Shown: one piece after another, positions 1-7,883 of the stretch
How positions within the stretch are numbered: position 1 is the first letter of the stretch
Layout of the letters: each line of letters opens with the position of its first letter
NCBI GenBank assembly: GCA_036262035.1
Contig: DATAJS010000030.1
Location: 115,212 to 179,211, forward strand
From: Burkholderiales bacterium
GTDB taxonomy: Bacteria > Pseudomonadota > Gammaproteobacteria > Burkholderiales > SG8-41
Direction: 5' to 3'
Length of the DNA stretch: 64,000 nt
Made by a program: the position numbers and the translations under genes
The notes under the pieces: generated by a model
Told to the model about the DNA's origin: nothing
What the model saw: only the letters and a program-made list of their open reading frames with translations
Databases searched by the model: none

Positions 1-387
1 CACGGAGACTGCCACGCCGGCAACATCCTGTGGACCGACGACGGACCGCACTTCGTCGACCTCGACGACGCGCGCATGGGGCCGGCGGTGCAGGACCTTT
101 GGATGTGGCTGTCGGGAAGCCGCGACGAGATGCAGCGCCAGCTCAACGCGGTGATGGAAGGGTACCGGCAGTTCCGCGACTTCGATCCGGCGGAGCTGTG
201 GCTGATCGAGGCGCTGCGCACGCTGCGCCTCATCCACTACTCGGGCTGGCTCGCGCAGCGCTGGGACGATCCGGCGTTTCCGCGCAGCTTCCCGTTCTTC
301 AACACCCAGCGCTACTGGCAGGACCAGGTGCTCGCGCTGCGCGAGCAGGCCGCGGCGCTGGACGAGCCGCCGCTGGAGGTTTATTGA
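1..387 (+). CDS. srkA: SrkA/RdoA-type stress response kinase, C-terminal part
   Basis: The gene is cut by the left edge; the first base is in frame. The visible 128 residues begin at the catalytic loop HGDCHAGN, followed by the metal-binding segment VDLDDARMGPAVQDLWM. The DLDDAR..GPAVQD signature is characteristic of the aminoglycoside-phosphotransferase-fold kinase SrkA (YihE/RdoA) rather than of antibiotic kinases. The rest is the helical C-lobe ending in a TGA at 385-387. SrkA is a cytosolic Ser/Thr kinase linked to envelope and redox stress in E. coli; that role is transferred by family and is not shown here. A repeat cluster lies directly downstream, so nothing suggests co-transcription with the next gene. 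Confidence 0.85.
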   Translation, partial: HGDCHAGNILWTDDGPHFVDLDDARMGPAVQDLWMWLSGSRDEMQRQLNAVMEGYRQFRDFDPAELWLIEALRTLRLIHYSGWLAQRWDDPAFPRSFPFFNTQRYWQDQVLALREQAAALDEPPLEVY

Positions 388-398
388 AAAGCGAATCG

Positions 399-630
399 AC
401 CGCAAAGGACGCAAAGGACGCAAAGGAAAAGCGAATTGAAATAAATCGTCATTCCCGCGCATGCGGGAATCCATTTTCAGCCGCCCACGGAAAAATGGAT
501 TCCCGATGCCTTCCGCTGCCGCGGGTCGCGAATGACGGATTCGTCTTTCCTCTGCGCGCCTCTGCGTCCTCCGCGGTTAATAAAAAAAGCCGTTGATCTT
601 CCTTTGCGTCCTTTGCGTCCTTGGCGGTTA
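399..630. repeat. Composite repeat: CGCAAAGGA arms around an ATTCCCGC element
   Basis: The left arm (399-426) is built of the unit GGACGCAAA repeated about three times. The right arm (601-630) is its inverted counterpart, CCTTTGCGTCC repeated, ending in TTGGCGGTTAA. Between them lies a hairpin element (447-537) with the perfect inverted repeat ATTCCCGC-GCAT-GCGGGAAT and an inverted copy ending AAAAATGGATTCCCGA. The same architecture recurs at 22685-22847 and, with different arms, at 14235-14424. The inner element resembles the dRS3-like ATTCCC-n-GGGAAT repeats of betaproteobacteria. No gene is seen inside. Confidence 0.75.
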
Positions 631-656
631 ATACGCTTTTGAGCTCCCTATTCAAA

Positions 657-1466
657 ATGGCCATCGGCATCGCCGCCGCCTACCTGCTGATCGTCGGCTT
701 CGTCTGGCTGGTGCAGGACCGGCTCATCTACTATCCGGAGATGGGCCGCGAGATCGCGACCACGCCGGCAGCGCGCGGAGTCGCGTATGACGACTTCACG
801 ATCACCACCGAAGACGGCGAGCGGCTCAGCGTGTGGTGGGTGCCGGCGACGAGCCCGCGCGGCGCGGTGCTGCTGCTCCACGGCAACGCGGGCAACATCT
901 CGCAGCGCACCGACTACGCGCTGATGTTCCGTGAGCTCGGGTATTCGACATTGCTCGTCGACTATCGCGGCTACGGCAGGAGCACGGGCAAGCCGAGCGA
1001 GGAGGGGACGTATCGCGACGCCGACGCGGCGTGGCGATGGCTCACCCGGACGCGCCACATACCGGAAAACCAAATCGTCGTCTTCGGCGAATCGCTCGGC
1101 GGCGGTGTGGCATCGTGGATCGCGGCGCGCCATCGCCCGCGCGCGCTCGTGCTCGCCTCGACGTTCACGTCCGCGACAGACCTCGGCGCCGAGGTCTACG
1201 GTTTCCTGCCGGTGCGCCTCATCAGCAGGTTCAGGTACGCGACACTCGAGCGCCTGCGCGACGTCACGTCTCCAATACTCATCATGCACAGCCCCGACGA
1301 CGACATCATTCCGTACGCGCACGGGCGCAAGCTCTTCGAGGCGGCGAACGAGCCGAAGGCTTTCGTCGATCTCGCCGGCGGCCACAACTCGGGCTTCGTC
1401 TTCACGCGACCGGAGTGGGTGAAGGCGCTGGGCGATTTCCTGCGGAAGTTCGAGGGTCAGTCGTAG
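657..1466 (+). CDS. Membrane-anchored alpha/beta hydrolase (YfhR/BEM46-like)
   Basis: The 269-residue product has one N-terminal membrane segment (residues about 3-20) followed by an alpha/beta-hydrolase domain. The oxyanion strand has HGNAGN at 75-80, the nucleophile elbow GESLGG places Ser146, the acid is Asp215 or Asp216 (HSPDDD), and the base is His243 (GGHNSG). This matches the YfhR/BEM46/ABHD13 type, serine hydrolases of unknown physiological substrate facing the membrane. An in-frame TTG at 621 lies inside the upstream repeat, so the ATG at 657 is preferred. The 3' end overlaps the convergent ThDP enzyme by 10 bp. Confidence 0.85.
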   Translation: MAIGIAAAYLLIVGFVWLVQDRLIYYPEMGREIATTPAARGVAYDDFTITTEDGERLSVWWVPATSPRGAVLLLHGNAGNISQRTDYALMFRELGYSTLLVDYRGYGRSTGKPSEEGTYRDADAAWRWLTRTRHIPENQIVVFGESLGGGVASWIAARHRPRALVLASTFTSATDLGAEVYGFLPVRLISRFRYATLERLRDVTSPILIMHSPDDDIIPYAHGRKLFEAANEPKAFVDLAGGHNSGFVFTRPEWVKALGDFLRKFEGQS

Positions 1467-3052
1467 ACGGTCTGCGAGTAGTGCGCGGCATCGACGCGCG
1501 CTTCGATCACGCGGGGGCCGTCCGCCGCGAGCGCCGCGGTCAGCTCGCGCTCCAGCGCCTCGGCGCTTTCCACACCGGCGGCAGGGACGCCGAAGTAATG
1601 CGCCGGGGGATTCCGCGATTCGCGGTCGAGTGACGTTCCGTAGAGGTCGAGCGCCCGCCGTTCCTGCTTGACCTTGATCAGGCTCAGCCAGCCGTCGTCG
1701 AGCACGACGAAAGGAATCGCCAATCGTTCGCGCTGCGCGACCGCGACCTCGCCGCACGTCATCTGGAAGCAGCCGTCGCCGACGATGCACACCACCGGCA
1801 GGTCCGGGCGCGCGAGCTTCGCGGCGATCGCGGCCGGCAGGCCGAAGCCCATCGACGACCAGCCGTTGGTGATGAGGAAGGTACGCGGCGAGTGCGCGGT
1901 CCACTGGCTCGCGATCTGGTGCGTGTGCGCCCCGACGTCGAAAGCGAGCACGCCGTCGCGCGGCAGCACGCGGCGCACGACGTCGATCGCGTGATGCGGG
2001 CAGAAGCTCGCCGACGCCGGGCGCAGCGCGGCCTGGAACGCCACGCGATGCGCGGAGACCTCCTGATCGGTCCAGGCGTGGCGCGCCGGCGCCAGCGCTG
2101 CCAGCGCGCGCACCGACGCGTCGAGCGGCGCGACGACCTCGGCCTCCAGCCGGACCGATGCGTCGACATCGGCGCGCTCGATGTCGACGTGCAGCACCGG
2201 GACGTTGCCGACCCACGCTTCGTATTCGACTTCGATCGTGTCGTAGCCGAGGCCGATCACGAGGTCCGCGCGCTCGCGCACGAACCGCCGTTGGACCTGG
2301 CGCGCCGCGCGCTCGATGCAGCCGATCGACAAGGGATGGTCTTCGTCGATCAGGCCTTTGGCCATCGTCGTCGTGGCGTACGGAATGCGGTGGCGCTCGA
2401 CGAAGGCGCGCAGCAGCGCGGGATCGCGCATGCGCATCGCGCTCGCGCCGATCACCGCGAACGGCCGCTGCGCACGGCGCAGCAGCGCCGCGGCGGCCCG
2501 GAGATCGACCGCGTCGGCTGCGGGCGCAGGCGCGATGTCGTCGGGCAGTTGCTCGGTCGCGGCGGCGAGCGCGACGTCCTCCGGCAGGTCGAGATGCACC
2601 GGCCCGTGCGGCTCGCTCCTCGCCATGCGCAGCGCTTCGCTCACCGTCTCGACGATGCTGCCCGCACGCAGCCGGAAGCTCGCCTTCACGATCGGCTTGA
2701 ACAGCGCGGCATGGTCGATCCACATCTGGATGCGCCGGCCGAGCTGCGCCTGGTTGAGGTTGCAGGTGATCGCGATCAGCGGCGTGCGGTCGAGATAGGC
2801 GCAGCCGACGCCGGTGGTGAGATTGGTCGCGCCCGGGCCGAGCGTCGCGATGCACAGACCGGGCGTGCCGCTCACGCGCGCAGTGACATCCGCCGCGAAA
2901 GCCGCGGAGCCTTCGTGCGCGGTCAGCACGAAATCGATGCCGCCGACGCGCATCGCTTCGATCAGCGGTAGCACGTTGCCGCTGGGCACTCCGAAGCCTC
3001 GCCTGATCCCGGCGCGCGTCAGGAGCGCTACCAGGAGATCGGCGTTGTTCAC
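1457..3052 (-). CDS. ThDP-dependent decarboxylase/synthase, acetolactate-synthase-like
   Basis: The 531-residue protein has the three domains of ThDP enzymes. The N-terminal Pyr domain has the catalytic Glu in TAHEGSAAF and the GPGATNLTTG turn; a central domain follows; the PP domain carries the ThDP motif starting at VGDGCFQMTCGEVAV. It resembles acetolactate synthase large subunits and benzoylformate/oxalyl-type decarboxylases, and no regulatory subunit is nearby. The GTG start overlaps the stop of the upstream FAD oxidase (GTGA), so the two are translationally coupled. I infer that the oxidase makes a 2-oxo acid which this enzyme decarboxylates or condenses. The substrate cannot be read from the sequence. 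Confidence 0.82.
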   Translation of the reverse strand: MNNADLLVALLTRAGIRRGFGVPSGNVLPLIEAMRVGGIDFVLTAHEGSAAFAADVTARVSGTPGLCIATLGPGATNLTTGVGCAYLDRTPLIAITCNLNQAQLGRRIQMWIDHAALFKPIVKASFRLRAGSIVETVSEALRMARSEPHGPVHLDLPEDVALAAATEQLPDDIAPAPAADAVDLRAAAALLRRAQRPFAVIGASAMRMRDPALLRAFVERHRIPYATTTMAKGLIDEDHPLSIGCIERAARQVQRRFVRERADLVIGLGYDTIEVEYEAWVGNVPVLHVDIERADVDASVRLEAEVVAPLDASVRALAALAPARHAWTDQEVSAHRVAFQAALRPASASFCPHHAIDVVRRVLPRDGVLAFDVGAHTHQIASQWTAHSPRTFLITNGWSSMGFGLPAAIAAKLARPDLPVVCIVGDGCFQMTCGEVAVAQRERLAIPFVVLDDGWLSLIKVKQERRALDLYGTSLDRESRNPPAHYFGVPAAGVESAEALERELTAALAADGPRVIEARVDAAHYSQTVYD

Positions 3053-4167
3053 GGCGCGCTGAGCAGCCCTTCGACGTAGTCGCCGATGGCGAGCGACGAG
3101 GTGAGCCCCGGCGATTCGATGCCGTACAGGTTCACGAGTCCTTCGATGCCGTGATCGCGCGGACCCTGGATGACGAAATCGGGCGCGGGCTCTTTGGGAC
3201 CGTGGATCTTGGGACGGATCCCGGTGTAGCCCGGTTGCAGCGCGCCGTCCTTGAGGCCGGGGTAGTAGCGCCGGATCGCCGTATAGAACGCCGCTTCGTG
3301 CCGGGGCGAATCGTCGAATTTGTAATCGATGCGGTCTATCCACGCGAAATCGGGACCGAACTTCACCTGGCCGCCGAGATCGATGGTCACGTGCACCCCG
3401 AGCCAGTCCTGGCGCGCGACCGGATAGATGAGGCGGCTGAACGGCGCCGCGCCCGAGAGGGTGTAGTAGTGGCCGATCGCGTAATAGGTCGGCGGGATCG
3501 AGGCTTCGGGTATGCCCTTGATGCTGCGCGCGACCGCCTGCGCGTTGAATCCCGCGCAGTTGACGACGGTATTGCACAGGAGCGACATCGGCTCGGCGCC
3601 GCCGACTTCGAGCAGGATGCCGTCGCCCGTGACCTGTCCCGACACGACCGGGCTCGCGAGCGCGATCATGCCGCCGTGCGCTTCGAGGTCGCCCTGGTAG
3701 GCGAGCATGAGCCCGTGCGCGTCGATGATGCCGGTCGACGGCGACAGAAAGCCCGCGACGCATTTCACTGCGGGCTCCATCTCGGCCAGCTCGTCCTGCG
3801 TGAGCATGCGCAGGTCGTCGCAGCCGTTGATCTCGGCCTGCTTGCGATACTTGTCGAGGCCCGGCAGCTCGGTCTCGTCGCACGCGACGATCACCTTGCC
3901 GATGCGCTTGTGATTGACCGCGTGCTCGGCGCAGTACTCGTACAGCCGGTTGCGGCCCGCGAAGCACAGCTTCGCCTTGAGCGAGCCGGTGGAATAGTAG
4001 ATGCCCGCGTGCATCACTTCGGAGTTGCGCGAGCTCGTGTGGGTTCCGAAATGCTCTTCGGCTTCGAGCACGACGACTTCGCGTCCGCTCATGGCCAGCT
4101 TGCGTGCGACCGCGAGGCCTACCACGCCGCCGCCGATCACGGCGCAATCGATTCTTTCCGCCATCAA
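3049..4167 (-). CDS. FAD-dependent 2-hydroxyacid oxidase, LhgO/L2HGDH-like
   Basis: The 372-residue DAO-fold flavoprotein opens with the Rossmann motif CAVIGGGVVGLAVARKL, followed by the ribose-binding Glu in VVLEAEE and the HTSSRNSEVMHAGIYY segment typical of L-2-hydroxyglutarate oxidases (LhgO). The C-terminal FAD motif GYTGIRPKI and the LVNLYGIESPGLTSSLAIG end are present. The family oxidises L-2-hydroxyglutarate or related 2-hydroxyacids to 2-oxo acids and passes electrons to oxygen or quinone. It is the first gene of a two-gene operon with the ThDP enzyme (4-bp overlap). The divergent neighbour starts 48 bp away, so the promoters must lie in that short gap. Confidence 0.85.
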   Translation of the reverse strand: MMAERIDCAVIGGGVVGLAVARKLAMSGREVVVLEAEEHFGTHTSSRNSEVMHAGIYYSTGSLKAKLCFAGRNRLYEYCAEHAVNHKRIGKVIVACDETELPGLDKYRKQAEINGCDDLRMLTQDELAEMEPAVKCVAGFLSPSTGIIDAHGLMLAYQGDLEAHGGMIALASPVVSGQVTGDGILLEVGGAEPMSLLCNTVVNCAGFNAQAVARSIKGIPEASIPPTYYAIGHYYTLSGAAPFSRLIYPVARQDWLGVHVTIDLGGQVKFGPDFAWIDRIDYKFDDSPRHEAAFYTAIRRYYPGLKDGALQPGYTGIRPKIHGPKEPAPDFVIQGPRDHGIEGLVNLYGIESPGLTSSLAIGDYVEGLLSAP

Positions 4168-4215
4168 ACCGCCCGTACTTCGCTATGCTCGAAGAAAAGG
4201 GCGCCATTCTAGCTT

Positions 4216-4989
4216 ATGCAGTGGGACGCGAGATTCTTCGAGCGCTCGGCGATGTTCGAGCCGTTCGCGCGGTGCGCCGGCCGCCTCGGCGGCTCCACCG
4301 ACTGGCCGCGCCGCAGCGCGCTCGACGCGCTGCTGGCCGAGCACCGCGTGCGCAACGCCCGCGGCGATGCGCTGAGAGCGGTCGGGCCGGGCGTGGGCGG
4401 CGCCGCTGCGTATGAAGGCCGCGTCTTCGAGCGCAGGGAGCTCGCGGTGCGCGAGGGCGAGTGGCACGACCTCATGAACGTGCTGGTGTGGTGCGTTTTT
4501 CCGGCGACCAAGGCTGCGCTGAACGCGCGGCACGCCGAGTCCGCCGCAGCCGAGGCGGGCGGCAGGCGCGGCCGCGCCCGCGATGCGCTCACGCTGTTCG
4601 ACGAGAGCGGCGCGATCGTCGTCTCCAGCGACGCCGATCTCCTCGACGAGCTGCGCGCGTTTCGCTGGAGAGAGCTGTTCGTCGGGAAGCGCGCCCGCGT
4701 GCGCACGGCGCTGCGCGTCTATCTCTTCGGCCATGGACTGCTGGAGAAAGCACTGGCCCCGTACGTCGGCATGACCGCGCAGGCGATCACGCTCGCGGTC
4801 GATCGCGAGGTGATCGAAAACCGCGCACTCGTCGATCGAGCGACCGCGAAGTACGTCGCGGACGTGCTGACAACGCCGCGCGATCTCGCGCCGCTGCCGG
4901 TGTTAGGCGTTCCGGGCTGGTGGAAAGCGAACGAAGAAGAGGCGTTCTACGACGATACCGCTTACTTCAGGCCCGGCCGCAGGCGATAA
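4216..4989 (+). CDS. DUF3025 family protein
   Basis: The 257-residue soluble protein has the DUF3025 hallmark EWHDLMNVLVWCVFPATKA followed by ALNARH near residues 82-106, and a conserved FRWRELFVGKR segment. This family is common in beta- and gammaproteobacteria and has no established function. There is no signal peptide or membrane segment. It is divergent from the FAD oxidase and convergent with the diguanylate cyclase, with a hairpin repeat between the two 3' ends. Confidence 0.8.
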   Translation: MQWDARFFERSAMFEPFARCAGRLGGSTDWPRRSALDALLAEHRVRNARGDALRAVGPGVGGAAAYEGRVFERRELAVREGEWHDLMNVLVWCVFPATKAALNARHAESAAAEAGGRRGRARDALTLFDESGAIVVSSDADLLDELRAFRWRELFVGKRARVRTALRVYLFGHGLLEKALAPYVGMTAQAITLAVDREVIENRALVDRATAKYVADVLTTPRDLAPLPVLGVPGWWKANEEEAFYDDTAYFRPGRRR

Positions 4990-4991
4990 CG

Positions 4992-5070
4992 CGTAGCGCC
5001 GGCAGGCGCATAAGCGCGCCGTTGCGCGGGGAGGTGCGGCCCAGGCCGCACCGACCAGCGGCGTAGATCT
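4992..5070. repeat. 79-bp dispersed repeat, copy 1, bidirectional terminator-like
   Basis: This element begins GTAGCGCCGGCAGGCGCAT and carries the strong hairpin GGTGCGGC-loop-GCCGCACC (5033-5052). It is nearly identical to 7805-7881. It lies exactly between the convergent 3' ends of DUF3025 and the diguanylate cyclase and abuts the stop codon of the latter. The hairpin can form in RNA from either strand. A terminator role is inferred; no strong U-tract follows. Confidence 0.7.
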
Positions 5071-6147
5071 TTATCCGGCGGCGGCGCGGTACGCGCGTCC
5101 CGGTGCGACCGTCACGCGGTTCTTGCCGGAGGTCTTGCTGGTGTACATCGCCTGGTCGGCGCGTTCCATCACGCTTTCGAGATCCGCCCCGTGCTCGGGA
5201 TACGACGCGAGCCCGACGCTGACCGTGCTGCTCACCGGCTTGTCGCGCGTGGCGAGCACGCCCGCTTCGACGCGCTGGCGTATGCGCTGCGCCACCTTTT
5301 CCGCGCCCACCGACGTGGTCTCCGGCAGGAGCAAAACGAACTCGTCGCCGCCGTAGCGCGCCACGATGTCGGTCTCGCGCAATTGCGCCTGCACGCATTG
5401 CACGAGCATCTGCAGTAAACGGTTGCCGGCGGGATGACCGTACTGATCGTTGACCGCCTTCAGGCTGTCCGAGTCGATCATCACGACGGTGTAGGGATGG
5501 TTGTAGCGCGCCGACTGGCGGGAGATGCGCTCGGCGATCGCGCTGAACGCGCGCATGTTGAGCACCCCGGTGAGCTCGTCGGTCTCCGACAACGCCTTGA
5601 TGTGGACGAGCGCGCGGCGGATGTCCGAGGAGAGCATCGTGGTGATGTACGCGACGAGCAGCATCGGCGCGAGCTGCGCGGCGAGCCCGGCGATGTATAC
5701 CGCGATCGGCTGCGTCGATTCGATCGGCGGCGCGAGCCAGAGATAGCACGCCGCGATGAGCGCCATTTGCAGGAGCGTGGCGACCTTGCCGAGCGTGAGC
5801 GCGGTGGTGATCACGACGAGGAGGTACAGGTTGACCAGCGGGCTTTCGAGCCGGCCGGTATGCGTGAGCACGTACGTGATGAACCCGAGCATCACCCACG
5901 TCTCGATCGCGATCTTCCAGTTCGATTCGTTGCGGTAGAAATTCAGGTAGTGGAAGGACAGCACGAAACCGCCGAACACGAGCGTGCCGAGCGCGAGCGC
6001 GGAGGAGGCTTCAGGTCCGGGGGAGAATACGACCTGGTACAGCAGGACCAGGATCACCGTCAGCCATTCGATCTCGGCGACGGTGCGGGAGAATCCGCGC
6101 AGCTCTTCGGCCGACAGCGTCGGATCGAATATGAGGCTGTTCTTCAT
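5071..6147 (-). CDS. Membrane-bound diguanylate cyclase (GGDEF)
   Basis: The 358-residue protein has about six hydrophobic helices between residues 28 and 172 and a GGDEF domain from about 185. The active-site motif RYGGDEF (GGDEF at 266-270) is intact, so it should make c-di-GMP from two GTP. An RxxD allosteric site (RETD, 257-260) lies five residues upstream, which predicts product inhibition. The signal sensed by the membrane part is unknown. No EAL or HD-GYP partner is adjacent. A 24-bp near-palindrome lies about 50 bp upstream of the start. Confidence 0.9.
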   Translation of the reverse strand: MKNSLIFDPTLSAEELRGFSRTVAEIEWLTVILVLLYQVVFSPGPEASSALALGTLVFGGFVLSFHYLNFYRNESNWKIAIETWVMLGFITYVLTHTGRLESPLVNLYLLVVITTALTLGKVATLLQMALIAACYLWLAPPIESTQPIAVYIAGLAAQLAPMLLVAYITTMLSSDIRRALVHIKALSETDELTGVLNMRAFSAIAERISRQSARYNHPYTVVMIDSDSLKAVNDQYGHPAGNRLLQMLVQCVQAQLRETDIVARYGGDEFVLLLPETTSVGAEKVAQRIRQRVEAGVLATRDKPVSSTVSVGLASYPEHGADLESVMERADQAMYTSKTSGKNRVTVAPGRAYRAAAG

Positions 6148-6197
6148 GGGGCGGATGAACTAAAACCGTTCAGATTGAACGCGTTGCGCTTCATATT

Positions 6198-6221
6198 TAC
6201 CATCCCTCGCGAGGCATGGTA
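6198..6221. promoter_or_regulatory. 24-bp near-perfect palindrome, candidate operator
   Basis: TACCAT-n-CCTCGCGAGG-n-ATGGTA is symmetric except for one position pair. It lies in the AT-richer divergent gap between the diguanylate cyclase (start 6147) and dtd (start 6310), placing it about 50 bp upstream of the cyclase ATG. It could be a dimeric repressor site. No regulator gene is adjacent. Confidence 0.4.
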
Positions 6222-6309
6222 ATGGAAATTCTGACAATTTGAAAACAAGTTCCATCGAACGGGGGGCAATTGTGGGGGATTGCACCGCTACAGTGCGTAT
6301 CGGGCGCCG

Positions 6310-6759
6310 ATGATAGGACTCCTTCAACGAGCCAGCCATGCGGAAGTCGTCGTCCACGGCGCCTGCATCGGCGAGATCGGCCAAGGTCTCCTGGTACTGG
6401 TCGGGGTAGAGCGGGGAGACGAGGAGCGCGAAGCGGACCGGCTGCTCGAACGTCTTCTTTCCTACCGCGTGTTCGCCGACAGCGACGGGAAGATGAACCT
6501 CTCCTTGCGCGATGTCGAGGGCGGATTGCTGCTCGTGCCTCAATTTACGCTGGCCGCGGATACCCGGAAAGGCACCCGGCCGGGTTTCTCGACGGCGGCG
6601 GCGCCCGAAGACGGCGCGCGCCTCTTCGATTATCTTGTCCGGCGGGCGCGCGAGTCGCACCCGGACGTGGCGACCGGGCGCTTCGGCGCCGACATGCAAG
6701 TGAGCCTCACCAACGACGGGCCGGTGACGTTCTGGCTGCACGTGAAACCCAGTGTTTAG
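6310..6759 (+). CDS. dtd: D-aminoacyl-tRNA deacylase
   Basis: The 149-residue product, the usual Dtd length, begins [15 protein letters not shown]. It contains the two family motifs: PQFTL (77-81, usually SQFTL) with [11 protein letters not shown] after it, and NDGPVTFWL with the Gly-cisPro pair at 137-138. Dtd hydrolyses D-amino acids (and Gly) from tRNA as a chiral proofreader in the cytosol. An upstream in-frame ATG at 6280 would add ten unconserved residues, so the ATG at 6310 is preferred. The Ser-to-Pro change in the first motif is the only oddity. Confidence 0.93.
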   Translation: MIGLLQRASHAEVVVHGACIGEIGQGLLVLVGVERGDEEREADRLLERLLSYRVFADSDGKMNLSLRDVEGGLLLVPQFTLAADTRKGTRPGFSTAAAPEDGARLFDYLVRRARESHPDVATGRFGADMQVSLTNDGPVTFWLHVKPSV

Positions 6760-6916
6760 TGTTTAGTTTTAAGTGTTTAGTCGTCGGGTCATTCCGAAAT
6801 GCAATCGAGGGAGGGCGTCGGGGGCGTCATACTTGCGCCGGCTTGAACTGTAGGGCCGCCGCCTCAATCTAAGCGTAGCGCCATCCAGGCGCGATTTCCT
6901 ACGAGGAAAACAACGC

Positions 6917-7801
6917 ATGAAACGCATCTTCCTGTTCCTGGTGACGAACATCGCGGTATTGCTGGTCCTCAGCATCACGCTGCGACTGCTCGGCGTCGAC
7001 CGCATCCTCGACGCCCAGGGCACGGGTCTGAACTACAACGCGCTGCTCGTCATGGCCGGCGTGATCGGCTTCGGCGGTTCCTTCATCTCGCTGCTCATGT
7101 CCAAGTGGACGGCGAAGATGGGTACCGGCGCGCACGTGATCGAGACGCCGTCCAATTCCACCGAACAATGGCTGGTGAGCACCGTGCAGCGTCAGGCGGC
7201 GCAGGCCGGCATCGGCATGCCCGAGGTCGCCATCTACGACGCGCCCGAGATCAACGCTTTCGCGACCGGCTGGAACAAGAACGCCTCGCTCGTCGCGGTG
7301 AGCACGGGCCTGCTCAACAACATGAGCCAGGACGAGGCCGAGGCGGTGCTCGCGCACGAGGTGAGCCATATCGCGAACGGCGACATGGTGACGCTGGCGC
7401 TCGTGCAGGGCGTGGTGAACACGTTCGTCATCTTCCTGTCGCGCGTGATCGGCTACGTCGTCGATCGCGTGGTGTTCAAGGTCGAGCGCGGCCACGGCCC
7501 CGCGTTCTTCATCACGTCCATCGTCGCGCAACTCGTGCTGGGCGTGCTCGCGAGCATGATCGTGATGTGGTTCAGCCGTTGGCGCGAGTTCCGCGCCGAC
7601 GCGGGAAGCGCGCGTCTCGAGGGCCGCAACAAGATGATCGCGGCGCTCCAGCGGCTCCAGCTCAACCACGATCAGCCGGCGCAGTTGCCGGACCAGGTCA
7701 AGGCGTTCGGAATATCCGACAGCACGGGCTACGGCCTGAAGCGTCTCTTCATGTCGCACCCGCCGCTCGAAGAGCGCATCGCGGCATTGCAAAACGCATA
7801 A
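6917..7801 (+). CDS. htpX: Membrane zinc metalloprotease HtpX
   Basis: The 294-residue M48B protease starts [19 protein letters not shown], with two N-terminal membrane helices, the zinc-binding HEVSH at 147-151, two further hydrophobic segments (about 162-184 and 198-220), and the third zinc ligand Glu224 in [11 protein letters not shown]. HtpX degrades misfolded membrane proteins together with FtsH in the inner membrane. Length and motif order are standard. The gene is alone, and a hairpin repeat follows its stop. Confidence 0.95.
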   Translation: MKRIFLFLVTNIAVLLVLSITLRLLGVDRILDAQGTGLNYNALLVMAGVIGFGGSFISLLMSKWTAKMGTGAHVIETPSNSTEQWLVSTVQRQAAQAGIGMPEVAIYDAPEINAFATGWNKNASLVAVSTGLLNNMSQDEAEAVLAHEVSHIANGDMVTLALVQGVVNTFVIFLSRVIGYVVDRVVFKVERGHGPAFFITSIVAQLVLGVLASMIVMWFSRWREFRADAGSARLEGRNKMIAALQRLQLNHDQPAQLPDQVKAFGISDSTGYGLKRLFMSHPPLEERIAALQNA

Positions 7802-7804
7802 CAG

Positions 7805-7881
7805 GTAGCGCCGGCAGGCGCATCAGCGCGCCTTTGCGCGGGGAGGTGCGGCTTCAGCCGCACCGACCAGCGCTGTAGATC
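7805..7881. repeat. Dispersed repeat, copy 2, bidirectional terminator-like
   Basis: This is the second copy of the 4992-5070 element, starting GTAGCGCCGGCAGGCGCAT and containing the hairpin GGTGCGGC-TTCA-GCCGCACC (7845-7864). It again sits precisely between two convergent stops (htpX and the AsmA-like gene). The two copies share nearly every base outside the loop. Confidence 0.75.
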
Positions 7882-7883
7882 TG

